Source: Chryseobacterium formosense
GTDB taxonomy: Bacteria; Bacteroidota; Bacteroidia; Flavobacteriales; Weeksellaceae
DNA: 64,000 bases
Direction: 5' to 3'
Assembly (NCBI RefSeq): GCF_900116415.1
Contig: NZ_FPAP01000002.1
Coordinates: 930,001-994,000, forward strand
The notes below the pieces were generated by a model. It had not been told where the DNA came from and made no database searches. It worked only from the letters and a program-made list of their open reading frames with translations. The translations under genes were made by a program, and so were the position numbers. This document shows, piece after piece, positions 41,181 through 50,272 of the stretch. Within the stretch, counting starts at the first letter, position 1; each line of letters begins with the position of its first letter.

Positions 41181-42086
41181 ATGTTAAAAATTCTATCAGA
41201 GAAAATTCCGATTCAGGAAATTCCCGTTCAGAAAAATGTTAAACTCTTTATCAAAAGGGAAGATTTAATACATCCTCAAATCTCAGGGAATAAATACTGG
41301 AAACTTTTTTTTAACATTAATAATTATCTTGAGACTCAGCCTAAAAACCCTCTCATCATAACTTTTGGCGGAGCATTTTCAAATCATATTTCAGCTGTTT
41401 CAGCAACAGGAAATTTGGCTAAGGTTAAAACTTTAGGAATTATTCGTGGAGAAGAATTAGAAAATAAATGGACGCATAATCCGACCTTGGTGTTTGCTAA
41501 AAGAAACGGAATGAATCTAAAATTCGTTACCCGTGAAGAATACCGCCATAAAGATAAACTCACCGAATTTTTACAGCAGGAATTTCCTGAAGCGTTGATT
41601 ATTCCTGAAGGCGGAACGAATATAAATGCGGTTCAGGGCATAAAAATGATGCTCAATAACGATACAAAAGATTTTGATTATCTTTGCACAGCAGTTGGAA
41701 CCGGCGGAACATTGGCGGGGATTTCAGAGTTTTGTGAAGAAAATCAGAAAGTTATAGGATTTAAGGTTGTTGATGATTCTTCTTTGGAAAACAAGACTTC
41801 TGAACTAACTTCAAAACAAAATTTTCATCTAACCGATGCAGCTTTTGGCGGTTATGGTAAAATAAATGATGAAAATGTGCGTTTTATTAATGATTTTAAA
41901 ATGAAGTTTGATATTCCGTTAGAGCCTATCTATACAGGAAAAATGATGCAGAAAGTTTTTGAAATGATTTATGCGGATTATTTCCCGGAAGGAAGCAAAA
42001 TTCTCTGTTTTCACACTGGTGGTTTGCAGGGAATTGAGGGAGCTAATCTGATGCTGGAGAAACAGAACAGAGATTTAATACTATAA
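41181..42086 (+). CDS. ACC deaminase / D-cysteine desulfhydrase-like PLP enzyme
   Basis: The 301-residue fold-type II PLP enzyme has the lysine in SGNKYWKL (K38), the phosphate-binding FGGAFSNHISAVSATG, GTGGTLAGISEF, and CFHTGGLQGIEG at the end. Family members deaminate 1-aminocyclopropane-1-carboxylate or D-cysteine to a keto acid and ammonia; true ACC deaminases need extra residues I cannot assess, so D-cysteine desulfhydrase-type activity is more probable. Somewhat shorter than the usual 330 residues at the N-terminus. It is followed by a glucosaminidase gene 62 bp downstream. Confidence 0.85.
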   Translation: MLKILSEKIPIQEIPVQKNVKLFIKREDLIHPQISGNKYWKLFFNINNYLETQPKNPLIITFGGAFSNHISAVSATGNLAKVKTLGIIRGEELENKWTHNPTLVFAKRNGMNLKFVTREEYRHKDKLTEFLQQEFPEALIIPEGGTNINAVQGIKMMLNNDTKDFDYLCTAVGTGGTLAGISEFCEENQKVIGFKVVDDSSLENKTSELTSKQNFHLTDAAFGGYGKINDENVRFINDFKMKFDIPLEPIYTGKMMQKVFEMIYADYFPEGSKILCFHTGGLQGIEGANLMLEKQNRDLIL

Positions 42087-42148
42087 ATGTAAAAGTAAAA
42101 CACTCTTATTAGTTATTCGAAGTGTTTATTTATTCAAAAAAATAAAAA

Positions 42149-43204
42149 ATGAAAAGACTTTTCTTACTAATTAGCCTTTTAGTTTTATCAAAATTCTCAG
42201 CTCAGACCTGGGCAACAGAAGATCAGTACATCCAAAGATTTGCACAATATGCTGTTGAAGAAATGGAAAAATACAAAATTCCGGCTTCAATTACGCTTGC
42301 ACAAGGACTTTTGGAAACAGGTGGCGGACAAAGCCGTTTGGCTCAGGAAGGAAAAAATCACTTCGGCATAAAATGTAAAGAAGACTGGACCGGAAAAACC
42401 ATGAAGCATACCGATGATGCTCCGAATGAATGTTTCCGTGTGTATGATGATCCAAAACAATCTTACGAAGACCACTCAATATTTTTGGCAACCAGAAAAT
42501 ATTACACCAAACTTTTTGACCTTGATATGAAGGATTACAAAGCTTGGGCACATGGTTTGAAAAAAGCAGGTTATGCAACAAATCCCCGTTATGCATCGAT
42601 TCTAATCGGGAAAATTGAGAAATATAAATTGTATGAATTTGATGATGTCAATTCTAAAGAAGTTCTTTATGCAGTACTAAAAAAATACCCGGGATTGCAG
42701 GAAGACAGACAGTTTATGGCTCAGCTGGAACCTGTTAAGGAAAAGAAGAAAACCATCGCTCCGACTCCTAAAACTCAATCTCAGCCTAAGGTTTATGCTT
42801 TAGCTCCTGAGAAAAAAGAAAGAGTAAAGACCAGAACGGAGATTTTAAATTCAATTTTAATTAAAAGTCATCCGAATGGTGGTTTAAAATATATCGTCAT
42901 TCCTGAAGATACAGATATACAGTTTATTGCTAAAAAATTCAAGATCAGCGAAAGCAAACTTATAAAATGGAACGAGCTTGAAGGAAATGCACTGGCAAAA
43001 AATGAAATTGTATTTCTAGAATCTAAAAACTCGGCAGGAAATACAGCAACGTACAAAGCAGAATATGGTGAAGATATGTACGATATTGCCCAAAAATTCG
43101 GAATTAAACTCAATAAATTATACGCAAAAAACAGAATGGATGAAGGTCAAAAACCTTCTTCCGGGCAGCTGATTTATTTGATCGATAAAAAACCTAGAAA
43201 CTAA
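42149..43204 (+). CDS. Secreted N-acetylglucosaminidase with two LysM domains
   Basis: The 351-residue protein has a signal peptide (to about residue 19), a GH73-type glucosaminidase domain (about 25-165) with the catalytic glutamate E56 in AQGLLETGGGQSRLA and HFGIKCKEDW, a Lys/Pro-rich linker, and two LysM peptidoglycan-binding folds (about 245-292: YIVIPEDTDIQFIAKKFKIS; and about 303-348: YKAEYGEDMYDIAQKFGIK). It cleaves the glycan backbone and probably acts in wall growth or cell separation. The gene after it, hemL, is unrelated in function. Confidence 0.92.
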   Translation: MKRLFLLISLLVLSKFSAQTWATEDQYIQRFAQYAVEEMEKYKIPASITLAQGLLETGGGQSRLAQEGKNHFGIKCKEDWTGKTMKHTDDAPNECFRVYDDPKQSYEDHSIFLATRKYYTKLFDLDMKDYKAWAHGLKKAGYATNPRYASILIGKIEKYKLYEFDDVNSKEVLYAVLKKYPGLQEDRQFMAQLEPVKEKKKTIAPTPKTQSQPKVYALAPEKKERVKTRTEILNSILIKSHPNGGLKYIVIPEDTDIQFIAKKFKISESKLIKWNELEGNALAKNEIVFLESKNSAGNTATYKAEYGEDMYDIAQKFGIKLNKLYAKNRMDEGQKPSSGQLIYLIDKKPRN

Positions 43205-43206
43205 AA

Positions 43207-43290
43207 TTGGTTGTTGGGTTTGGGTTGATGGTTGTTTGTTTTATAACAGCAAATCTATCAACGATCAACAACTGACAACTGTCAACTAAA
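43207..43290. repeat. Imperfect inverted repeat of GGTTG / CAAC units in the spacer
   Basis: The spacer before hemL has a G/T-rich arm (TTGGTTGTTGGGTTTGGG, from 43207) and a C/A-rich arm (ATCAACGATCAACAACTGAC, from about 43256) that can pair in many registers. This is one of several spacers of this build in the window. Confidence 0.45.
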
Positions 43291-43293
43291 AAA

Positions 43294-44577
43294 ATGAAAT
43301 ACCAAAGAAGTTCGGCTTTATTTGAAGAAGCTTACAAATACATTCCCGGTGGTGTAAACTCTCCGGTTCGTGCCTTTAAATCAGTGGGGGGAGTTCCCGT
43401 TTTTATGAAATCGGCGAAAGGTGCTTATCTTACCGATGCGGATGATAATACGTATATAGATTACATCAACTCTTGGGGACCTGCCATTTTAGGGCATACG
43501 CATCCTGAAGTTTTGGAAGAATTAAAAATTCAGGCGGAAAAAGGTTTTTCTTTCGGTGCACCCACTGAATTAGAAACTGAAATTGCAAAGTTTATTACAG
43601 AAAATGTTCCTAATATCGACCAAATCAGAATGGTTTCTTCGGGAACGGAAGCCTGTATGAGTGCGATCAGACTGGCAAGAGGTTTTACCGGGAGAGACAA
43701 GTTTATAAAATTTGAAGGTTGTTATCATGGTCACTCAGATTCGTTTTTGATTAAAGCAGGAAGTGGTGCAGCAACTTTTGGGAACCCGAATTCTCCGGGA
43801 GTAACTCAAGGGACGGCTAAAGATACTTTGTTGGCAAGGTATAATGATTTTGAACAAGTTCAGGATTTGTTCAGGCATAATCACGGTGAAATTGCTGCGG
43901 TAATTATCGAGCCTGTTGCAGGAAATATGGGTTGCGTTTTGCCAGAAAATGATTTCTTACAAAACCTGAGAAGAATCTGTGACGAAAACGGGGCTTTATT
44001 GATTTTTGATGAAGTGATGACTGGTTTCAGACTGGCTTTTGGGGGTGCGCAGGAATTATTTAATGTGAAAGCTGATTTGGTAACGTACGGAAAAGTTATC
44101 GGAGGCGGACTTCCGGTTGGAGCTTTTGCAGGTAGAAACGAAATTATGGATCATCTTGCACCAAAAGGTGGTGTTTATCAAGCAGGTACACTGAGCGGAA
44201 ATCCGTTGGCGATGAGAGCAGGTTTAAAAACTTTGCAAATCATTAAAAATGATCCTGAATTTTTCAACAGATTAGAAAAAACAACAGCAACTTTAGATTT
44301 TGAAATCGGAAAAATTTTAAATGAAAAAGGAATTGAGCACAGAATCAACAGAAAAGGTTCGATGATGTCGGTATTCTTTCATATCAATGCGGTTTCTAAT
44401 TTTGATGAGGCGCAAAATGCCAATCATGCACTGTTCAATAACTTCTTTCACCAGATGTTAACCAACGGAATTTATCTTCCGCCAAGTGGGTATGAAACCT
44501 ATTTCATCAGTGATGCGATTAAAGACAGAGAAATCGATATGACTCTGGAAGCGGTAAGAAAATTTGAATATTTTTAG
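43294..44577 (+). CDS. hemL: Glutamate-1-semialdehyde 2,1-aminomutase (HemL)
   Basis: The 427-residue PLP aminotransferase-fold enzyme converts glutamate-1-semialdehyde to 5-aminolevulinate in the C5 heme pathway. Diagnostic: [21 protein letters not shown] at the start, [58 protein letters not shown] and the PLP lysine K267 in [16 protein letters not shown]. Length equals the usual HemL size. It is preceded by the CAAC-type repeat spacer and appears monocistronic, ending at a hairpin (44597-44626). Confidence 0.96.
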   Translation: MKYQRSSALFEEAYKYIPGGVNSPVRAFKSVGGVPVFMKSAKGAYLTDADDNTYIDYINSWGPAILGHTHPEVLEELKIQAEKGFSFGAPTELETEIAKFITENVPNIDQIRMVSSGTEACMSAIRLARGFTGRDKFIKFEGCYHGHSDSFLIKAGSGAATFGNPNSPGVTQGTAKDTLLARYNDFEQVQDLFRHNHGEIAAVIIEPVAGNMGCVLPENDFLQNLRRICDENGALLIFDEVMTGFRLAFGGAQELFNVKADLVTYGKVIGGGLPVGAFAGRNEIMDHLAPKGGVYQAGTLSGNPLAMRAGLKTLQIIKNDPEFFNRLEKTTATLDFEIGKILNEKGIEHRINRKGSMMSVFFHINAVSNFDEAQNANHALFNNFFHQMLTNGIYLPPSGYETYFISDAIKDREIDMTLEAVRKFEYF

Positions 44578-44596
44578 ATATAAAAATAAATATTTT

Positions 44597-44626
44597 AAAA
44601 GGATGAGGTTAAGCTTCATCCTTTTT
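44597..44626 (+). terminator. Terminator after hemL
   Basis: AAAAGGATGA and TCATCCTTTT form a 10-bp stem with a T-run, 20 bp after the hemL stop. The remainder of 44627-44753 is AT-rich without further features. Confidence 0.75.
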
Positions 44627-44753
44627 GTTTTATTTAAACATAAACTTTACAAATTTCGAGACTAATAATAACAAATATCTTTTGTAATCTGTTAATAAAT
44701 AATTCATACAAGCAATGTAATAAAATATACAATTATAAAAATTTACCAGTTCA

Positions 44754-44761
44754 TAATTTTG
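44754..44761 (+). promoter_or_regulatory. -7 promoter element (TAATTTTG)
   Basis: An exact TANNTTTG match 18 bp before the amidohydrolase ATG. Confidence 0.4.
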
Positions 44762-44778
44762 TACCATAGAAATGTGTA

Positions 44779-46110
44779 ATGGAAAGATCTGGTAATATTT
44801 CACGAAAAGATTTTCTTAAAAATTCTGCTTTAGCAATGGCAGGAATAGGTTTGTCACCTGTAATGATGAATGCAGAAACAGTTTCTAAAAATAAAGCTTT
44901 GCCACATAACGGAAAATTAATTTTAAAAAACGTCCGTCTTGAAACTGGTTTTGAATATGAAGAAGGTGAAGTAATTGCTACTAAAACAGATTTGTTTTTA
45001 GTTGAAACCGAAAACGAAAAAATCACAAAAATCAGCAAGAATGATCCTAAAGCAAAAGCGGCGGATGCAAAAGGATTTTTAATGCTTCCTGCATTCAGAG
45101 ATATGCATATTCATCTGGATAAAACTTTTTTTGGAGATAAATGGCAGGCTGTAAGAAAAAGAAAAGGCGGCGTGAAAGGAATGATTGAACTTGAAGAACA
45201 GATCATGCCCGAAATTCTCAAAAATTCTACTTATAAAGCAGAAAAAATGATTGAGTTGCTACAGTCAAAAGGAACTGCTTTTGCAAGAAGCCATGTGAAT
45301 ATCGAGCCAACTTCCAAATTAGATTCCCTGAAAAACCTTCAGAAAGCTTTAGACAACAAAAAGAAAAGTTTTGGTGCTGAGATTGTGGCTTTTCCGCAGC
45401 ATGGCGTTTTCTACAAAAATTCTGTTCCTTATCTGAAAGAAGCTGCAAAGATGAATATAGATTTCATCGGTGGAGTCGATCCTTACACAATCGACGGAGC
45501 AATTGAAAAGACGATGGATTTTACCGTTCAATTGGCTCTGGATCATCAAAAAGGAATTGATATCCACTTACATGAAACCGGAGAATTGGGTTTGAAAACG
45601 GTGGAATATTTAATTGATAAAGTAAATGAAAATCCTGCACTGAAAGGAAAAACTTTCTTAAGTCACTGTTTTGTTTTAGGAAAATTAGAAAAGATAAAAC
45701 AGGAAGAAATTGCCGAAAAATTAGGAAACACACAAATTGGTGTAATCTCTACAATACCAATCGGGAACCTCATCATGCCTCTGCCACTTTTAAAAAATCA
45801 CAATGTAATCGTTTATACTGGAAATGACAGTATTGTCGATCATTGGAATACATACGGAACAGGAAGTGTTTTGGAAAAAGCAAATCTTTATGCTCAGCTT
45901 TATGGGCAGTCGACTGAATTTTTACTTTCAAGAAGTCTGAAACTTGCAACGGCTGATCTTCTTCCTTTAGATGATAAAGGAGTTCAACAGTGGCCAAAGA
46001 ATGGTGACGATGCAGATTTTGTATTGGTAAATGCAAGTTGTTCTGCAGAAGCGGTATCAAGAATTTCAAACGTGGAATCTCTCATATATAAAGGAAATAT
46101 TGTTTATTAA
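44779..46110 (+). CDS. Cytosine-deaminase-like amidohydrolase with Tat-like signal
   Basis: The 443-residue metal-dependent hydrolase has metal-site motifs of the CodA type: DMHIHLDKTF (H110, H112), IHLHETGE, FLSHCFVLG and GNDSIVDHWNTYGTG with the catalytic aspartate. Its N-terminus (ISRKDFLKNSALAMAGIGL) resembles a Tat signal with RK instead of RR, so it may be exported folded. CodA deaminates cytosine and related pyrimidines; the substrate here could be another cyclic amide. It is followed 16 bp later by an ankyrin-repeat protein with a signal peptide. Confidence 0.85.
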   Translation: MERSGNISRKDFLKNSALAMAGIGLSPVMMNAETVSKNKALPHNGKLILKNVRLETGFEYEEGEVIATKTDLFLVETENEKITKISKNDPKAKAADAKGFLMLPAFRDMHIHLDKTFFGDKWQAVRKRKGGVKGMIELEEQIMPEILKNSTYKAEKMIELLQSKGTAFARSHVNIEPTSKLDSLKNLQKALDNKKKSFGAEIVAFPQHGVFYKNSVPYLKEAAKMNIDFIGGVDPYTIDGAIEKTMDFTVQLALDHQKGIDIHLHETGELGLKTVEYLIDKVNENPALKGKTFLSHCFVLGKLEKIKQEEIAEKLGNTQIGVISTIPIGNLIMPLPLLKNHNVIVYTGNDSIVDHWNTYGTGSVLEKANLYAQLYGQSTEFLLSRSLKLATADLLPLDDKGVQQWPKNGDDADFVLVNASCSAEAVSRISNVESLIYKGNIVY

Positions 46111-46126
46111 TTAAAATAACAAACTG

Positions 46127-46780
46127 ATGAAAGCTTTAATTTTCTTATTATTTCTTGTAATTGAAATGTGCTTTTCTCAGTCTGTAAAGAAAGAAATGGT
46201 CATAGATAAAAGTATAATTGAACTTGTAAAAAGTAATGATGCAGAGGGCGTAAGAGCAGCTTTGGAAAGTGGGATTGATGTGAACACAAAAGATTCGAGG
46301 GGACGTTCTTTGCTATTACTTGCTGCGGTAGGAAAAAAGATCAAAATTTCAAAACTGCTTGTAGAATATGGTGCAGATGTCAATTTGCAAGATCAGCAGT
46401 TAGATAGTCCATTTTTGTATGCAGGAGCAAACGGACAAACAGAATTGGTGAAATTATTTCTTCAGAATGGTGCAAGATTCGATATTTTCAACCGGTACAA
46501 CGGAACTGCTTTAATTCCTGCCTGTGAAAGAGGTCATGTAGAAACGGTGAAATTTTTGGCTTACACAAAAGATTTTCCGATCAATCATGTGAACAGGTTG
46601 GGTTGGACTGCTTTAATGGAAGCCGTGATTCTCGGTGATGGTAGTCTTAAATATCAGCAGATTGTTCAGTTTTTAAAAAACGGAGGGGCAAAAGATATTG
46701 CAGATAAAGACGGTGTTACTGCTTTGGAACATGCGTACAGATTGGGATTCAGTCAGATTGCTAAAATATTGGAATCGTAA
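46127..46780 (+). CDS. Exported ankyrin-repeat protein
   Basis: The 217-residue protein has a signal peptide (to about residue 18, CFSQ) and about five ankyrin repeats: DAEGVRAALESGIDVNTKDSRG, AAVGKKIKISKLLVEYGADV, ANGQTELVKLFLQNGARFD, CERGHVETVKFLA and HVNRLGWTALMEAVILGDGS. Exported ankyrin proteins often pair with a secreted enzyme as binding partner or protector; with the amidohydrolase 16 bp upstream, this one likely acts with it. Target unknown. Confidence 0.88.
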   Translation: MKALIFLLFLVIEMCFSQSVKKEMVIDKSIIELVKSNDAEGVRAALESGIDVNTKDSRGRSLLLLAAVGKKIKISKLLVEYGADVNLQDQQLDSPFLYAGANGQTELVKLFLQNGARFDIFNRYNGTALIPACERGHVETVKFLAYTKDFPINHVNRLGWTALMEAVILGDGSLKYQQIVQFLKNGGAKDIADKDGVTALEHAYRLGFSQIAKILES

Positions 46781-46851
46781 TCCTTAAAAATAATAATGTT
46801 AAAAATGATTTCTTTATTAAATTTTTTTAATTTTAAAAGCAAATCATTTGG

Positions 46852-47697
46852 ATGCATCATCAGTCTGATCACTTTCCGGTTTTGGGAATTGAGGATTTCC
46901 GAAAAGACCCGTCGTTGGACAGTAATTTACTGTTCAATGAGCTGTATGGTGAGCGTTCAATTGATCATCCGCACAAGCATGATTTTTTTGTAATTAATAT
47001 TTTTGATCGGGGAAAAGGCAGCCACACGATCGATTTTGTAGATTATGAAATCAAAAATAAACAAGTTCATCTGGTTTTTCCTGATCAGGTACATCAATGG
47101 AAAATTGAACCCGGAACTGTAGGGTATCAGTTGATGATCAGCCGAAATTGGTTCGAAACGTTAGTTCCCAATTTGAGATTTTCCCAGTCTTTATACCAGA
47201 ATCATCCGGTGATTGATCTTTCTGATGATGCATTTACATCGATCATTTATGAATTTAAGGCAATCAAAAAATTACTGGATGAAGAAAATATTTTTTGGGA
47301 GATGATCAGGAAGAGAAATGAGGTAATTGGGTTGCTACTAAGCAAGGCCGTTGAGCTTACATTTAACAATGATGATCAGAATCATTACAATCCTATTTTT
47401 TCAAAATTCTTACCTCTTATTGACGAGTATTTCAAAGAAGAGCGATTGGTTTCATTTTATGCTGAAAAGCTTAATATTTCGCCAAATTATTTGAATGTCA
47501 TCTGCAAAAAAAGTATCAATTCTTCGGCTTCATCATTGATTCAGGATCGAATTTTGCTTGAAGCCAAACGTCTTCTCAAAGTGAGTGAAATGTCTGTGAA
47601 AGACATTGTTTTTGATCTGGGATTTTATGATCAGGCAAGTTTTTCAAAATTTTTCAAATCACAGACGGGGATGACGCCTTCTCAGTTTAAAGGATGA
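46852..47697 (+). CDS. AraC family transcriptional regulator
   Basis: The 281-residue protein has an N-terminal cupin-like ligand domain (about 1-165: RSIDHPHKHDFFVINIFDRGKGSHTIDF, VHLVFPDQVHQWKIEP) and a C-terminal double helix-turn-helix (about 180-281: LVSFYAEKLNISPNYLNVICKK, MSVKDIVFDLGFYDQASFSKFF). These regulators usually activate a neighbouring operon on ligand binding. The gene follows the amidohydrolase-ankyrin pair and may regulate it. A frame at 46796 in another register is a shadow. Confidence 0.9.
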   Translation: MHHQSDHFPVLGIEDFRKDPSLDSNLLFNELYGERSIDHPHKHDFFVINIFDRGKGSHTIDFVDYEIKNKQVHLVFPDQVHQWKIEPGTVGYQLMISRNWFETLVPNLRFSQSLYQNHPVIDLSDDAFTSIIYEFKAIKKLLDEENIFWEMIRKRNEVIGLLLSKAVELTFNNDDQNHYNPIFSKFLPLIDEYFKEERLVSFYAEKLNISPNYLNVICKKSINSSASSLIQDRILLEAKRLLKVSEMSVKDIVFDLGFYDQASFSKFFKSQTGMTPSQFKG

Positions 47698-47760
47698 TAT
47701 GTAATAAAAAAATCCTCAGAAAAAATTTCCAAGGAATCAATTATTAATTTGAATCTAATA

Positions 47761-48933
47761 TTATTGTAATCCGGACCATCCGATTGCCCACGTTGGGGTA
47801 TTTTCTCCGTTTCCGGCTCCATTTGCATCGGTTTTATCGGTATAAGTATTTGCTACAATAGTTACTGCTGTTCCTGCGCTTGAAGTTGCCGATGCTTTTG
47901 TTGTAACATTTGCATTAAACAGAATGTCCTTTATTTTGCTCTGACCATTGAAATAAGTCACTGTCGCATCACTTTCAAGATTAAAGCCTGTTTTCCAGCT
48001 AGAGATGACAAAGTTCTCGACAGTTGCCTGAGCTCCTGAAGATAATCTTACAGCATTGGTTTCACCGGTATCGTTACCTCCTATTATTGTTGCATTTTTA
48101 ATGGTTGGGTTTGATCGGGGAGAAGCATCGGGATTTGTAGCGTTGTTGATGCCTTTGATTCCGTTGTTTCCTGTGCCGTCGGTTCTTCTTTTAGTGAAAA
48201 TATTAGAGGCAGTACCTACCCATCCGTCTTTAAAGCTGAAAGCATTATTTGTATTGCCGATAGAAACAATATTAGCAACAGCTACTGTTCCGCCATAAAT
48301 TTCGATTCCGTCATCGGCTGTATTAAATAAAGCTACATTTTCAACTCTTGTTCCGCTTCCTACTCCAAACAGAGAAAGCCCGTTGAATTTTTTATCGGTT
48401 CCGAAAGGAGCACCTGCATTTTCGATTTTTACATAATTCAGAATACCAGAATTATCGACCGCATCTGTTCCTCCATAAGGTGAATTTCCTATTTCTGAAG
48501 TTCCGGAAGCACCTGTATTGATGGGTGCTTTACCACAAATAATCAATCCGCCCCAGTTTCCTGGCGCTGCCGTTGCTGACATCAACATTACCGGAGATCC
48601 TGCTGTTCCGTTGGCAAATATTTGTCCGCCCTGTTCTACGAGAATATAAGAATCTGCTCCTGCTGTAGCAACAATCCTTATACCTGCCGGAATCACAAGT
48701 TTTCCACCGTTTTTTACTTTTACCGAACCGTTCATCACATATACCTTTGTAGGATCAAGAGTTACGACTTCGCCATTGGTAACCTCACCTTTGAAATTGT
48801 TCGGATCCTGAGCAATCCCTGTCGGAATGATAGAATTGATGGTTTCTTCGTCTGTACTGCAAGACTGAATACCCAACGATACAGAACCTATAATAAAAGC
48901 AGCTATGATTAATTTGAAATAATTTTTCTTCAT
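47761..48933 (-). CDS. Beta-helix surface lipoprotein (paralogue 1)
   Basis: The 390-residue protein has a lipoprotein signal (lipid cysteine C25 in IQSCSTDEE) followed by acidic residues, the pattern that exports flavobacterial lipoproteins to the surface. The body is a right-handed parallel beta-helix: repeated strands such as GEVVTLDPTKVYVMNGSVKVKN, SPVMLMSATAAPGNWGGLIICG and NVALFNTADDGIEIYGGTV. It is a diverged copy of the gene at 50273-51454. It starts 22 codons inside the longest frame. It probably binds a ligand handed to the TonB receptor encoded in the same run; function unproven. Confidence 0.82.
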   Translation of the reverse strand: MKKNYFKLIIAAFIIGSVSLGIQSCSTDEETINSIIPTGIAQDPNNFKGEVTNGEVVTLDPTKVYVMNGSVKVKNGGKLVIPAGIRIVATAGADSYILVEQGGQIFANGTAGSPVMLMSATAAPGNWGGLIICGKAPINTGASGTSEIGNSPYGGTDAVDNSGILNYVKIENAGAPFGTDKKFNGLSLFGVGSGTRVENVALFNTADDGIEIYGGTVAVANIVSIGNTNNAFSFKDGWVGTASNIFTKRRTDGTGNNGIKGINNATNPDASPRSNPTIKNATIIGGNDTGETNAVRLSSGAQATVENFVISSWKTGFNLESDATVTYFNGQSKIKDILFNANVTTKASATSSAGTAVTIVANTYTDKTDANGAGNGENTPTWAIGWSGLQ

Positions 48934-49084
48934 AATATTTTGAATTTCTTCCTGTAAAAATTCTTCGCAGAAATCTCTTTTGTTTGAAAAGACCAAATTA
49001 CCATTTTCTCTTTACTCTGCCAACGGAAAATACAAATGAATATTTGAAATTTAATATAAATAATTTTGAGCTTAATAAAAAAAC

Positions 49085-49122
49085 AAACACGCCCGGAAAG
49101 AATCTTCCCGAGCGTGTTTTTT
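49085..49122 (-). terminator. Terminator between T9SS cargo and beta-helix gene
   Basis: An imperfect stem (AAACACGCCCGG... / ...CCGAGCGTGTTT) with A/T tails lies after the T9SS gene stop on the minus strand. The rest of 48934-49084 is AT-rich and holds the upstream region of the first beta-helix gene, with no clear promoter. Confidence 0.6.
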
Positions 49123-49147
49123 AATTTGATATGAAGAAACTAATTAC

Positions 49148-50185
49148 CTATTTTATCAACACTTGACGTGATTTCTCATTAGATCTTAAAATATATTTCC
49201 CTGAACCTAATTGAGATTTAACTTTTACAAAATCTGTGTCTTCTGATGTTGTTTTTAATTTTTTAAGCAAATTACCGTTCATATCATAAACATCAACATC
49301 AACTTGATCTGTGATATTTGCCATTTTACCATGATAACCTGCTGCTAATAATTTTATGTTATCATTTTCATTTGTTTCCGGAATTAAATTATCTTTATCT
49401 AAATGAAAGGCAATTCCTATAAAACTATTTGAACCAAAATCTGCAATAGTTGTTTCAGTTTCTACTATTGCACTGTTTTGAGTTTGTCCAATATTTAAAT
49501 ATTGAGTCTTTACAGCTTTAGGAGAAACACTCGGATAAGTTCCTTGTAAGGCATCATATTGAGATAAATCGAATCTCAAATTATTTATAGCGGCATTACC
49601 TGTTTTAGTTACTGTAACTAAAAATTTATAACTGGCGTTTTTTTGCAACTGTGGTCCTCCGTTGCTGCTTGTATTAGAATCAAAAATTTTAATTCCGCTT
49701 GAGCTACTGTAAACTTGAAAAGTTGTGATTGTTAAGTTTGGAGTTGTAGTTGGAGCAGTATATCCTAATGTTTTTGTTAATTCCGGAATTAATATGCTAC
49801 CATCATCATTATAGACAGGCCAAGTTTTAATAACCAAAATATATTTCACCGCATTTTTCACTTTGGAATAATCATCCCATATTAAGTTCCAAGTATCAAT
49901 AGTAGTTGATGTGGGATAGTAAATTGGATCATAATTGGAATCATCGAAAACAGAATTAGTGAAAATTCGAGTATTGTTTGATACTACATTATAGTACATT
50001 GCTAAATTATAGCCTCTGTACTTGCCTTGTACGTCATAATTATAATGTATATATTGATCAGAGCCTACATAAGAAACTTTGAAATTAGAAAAATCAGCTT
50101 GTGTATTAAAATCTTGAGAAAATACAAGTTGGCTGATGAAAATAAAAATAAACGTTATTTTATTGAATAATAAATTTAGTTTCAT
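49148..50185 (-). CDS. T9SS type A cargo protein with CARDB-like domain
   Basis: The 345-residue protein has a signal peptide (to about residue 23, VFSQ), a beta-sandwich N-terminal part, a CARDB-like adhesion domain (about 150-265: LTITTFQVYSSSSGIKI, SYKFLVTVTKTGNAAINNLRF, HLDKDNLIPETNENDNIKLL), and a T9SS sorting end (about 275-345: DVDVYDMNGNLLKKL, LGSGKYILRS). It lies between the two beta-helix lipoprotein genes, a place suggesting a surface partner, but has its own hairpin at the 3' side. Confidence 0.82.
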   Translation of the reverse strand: MKLNLLFNKITFIFIFISQLVFSQDFNTQADFSNFKVSYVGSDQYIHYNYDVQGKYRGYNLAMYYNVVSNNTRIFTNSVFDDSNYDPIYYPTSTTIDTWNLIWDDYSKVKNAVKYILVIKTWPVYNDDGSILIPELTKTLGYTAPTTTPNLTITTFQVYSSSSGIKIFDSNTSSNGGPQLQKNASYKFLVTVTKTGNAAINNLRFDLSQYDALQGTYPSVSPKAVKTQYLNIGQTQNSAIVETETTIADFGSNSFIGIAFHLDKDNLIPETNENDNIKLLAAGYHGKMANITDQVDVDVYDMNGNLLKKLKTTSEDTDFVKVKSQLGSGKYILRSNEKSRQVLIK

Positions 50186-50215
50186 GATATTAAGTTTTAA
50201 TGATTTGGTTGATTT

Positions 50216-50254
50216 TAAAAAGACCGTTCAAATTTTATAAATCTGAACGGTCTT
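50216..50254 (-). terminator. Terminator after beta-helix gene 2
   Basis: AGACCGTTCAAATTT (50221-50235) and AATCTGAACGGTCT (50240-50253) form a strong stem with a T-run on the minus strand, right after the stop of the beta-helix gene. Confidence 0.75.
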
Positions 50255-50272
50255 GTATAGTTGTTAGTATTA

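Noticed and set aside
46796..46993. 65-residue frame before the AraC gene
   Set aside because: It overlaps the AraC start in another register and has no family similarity; the AraC frame continues with a clear ligand domain.
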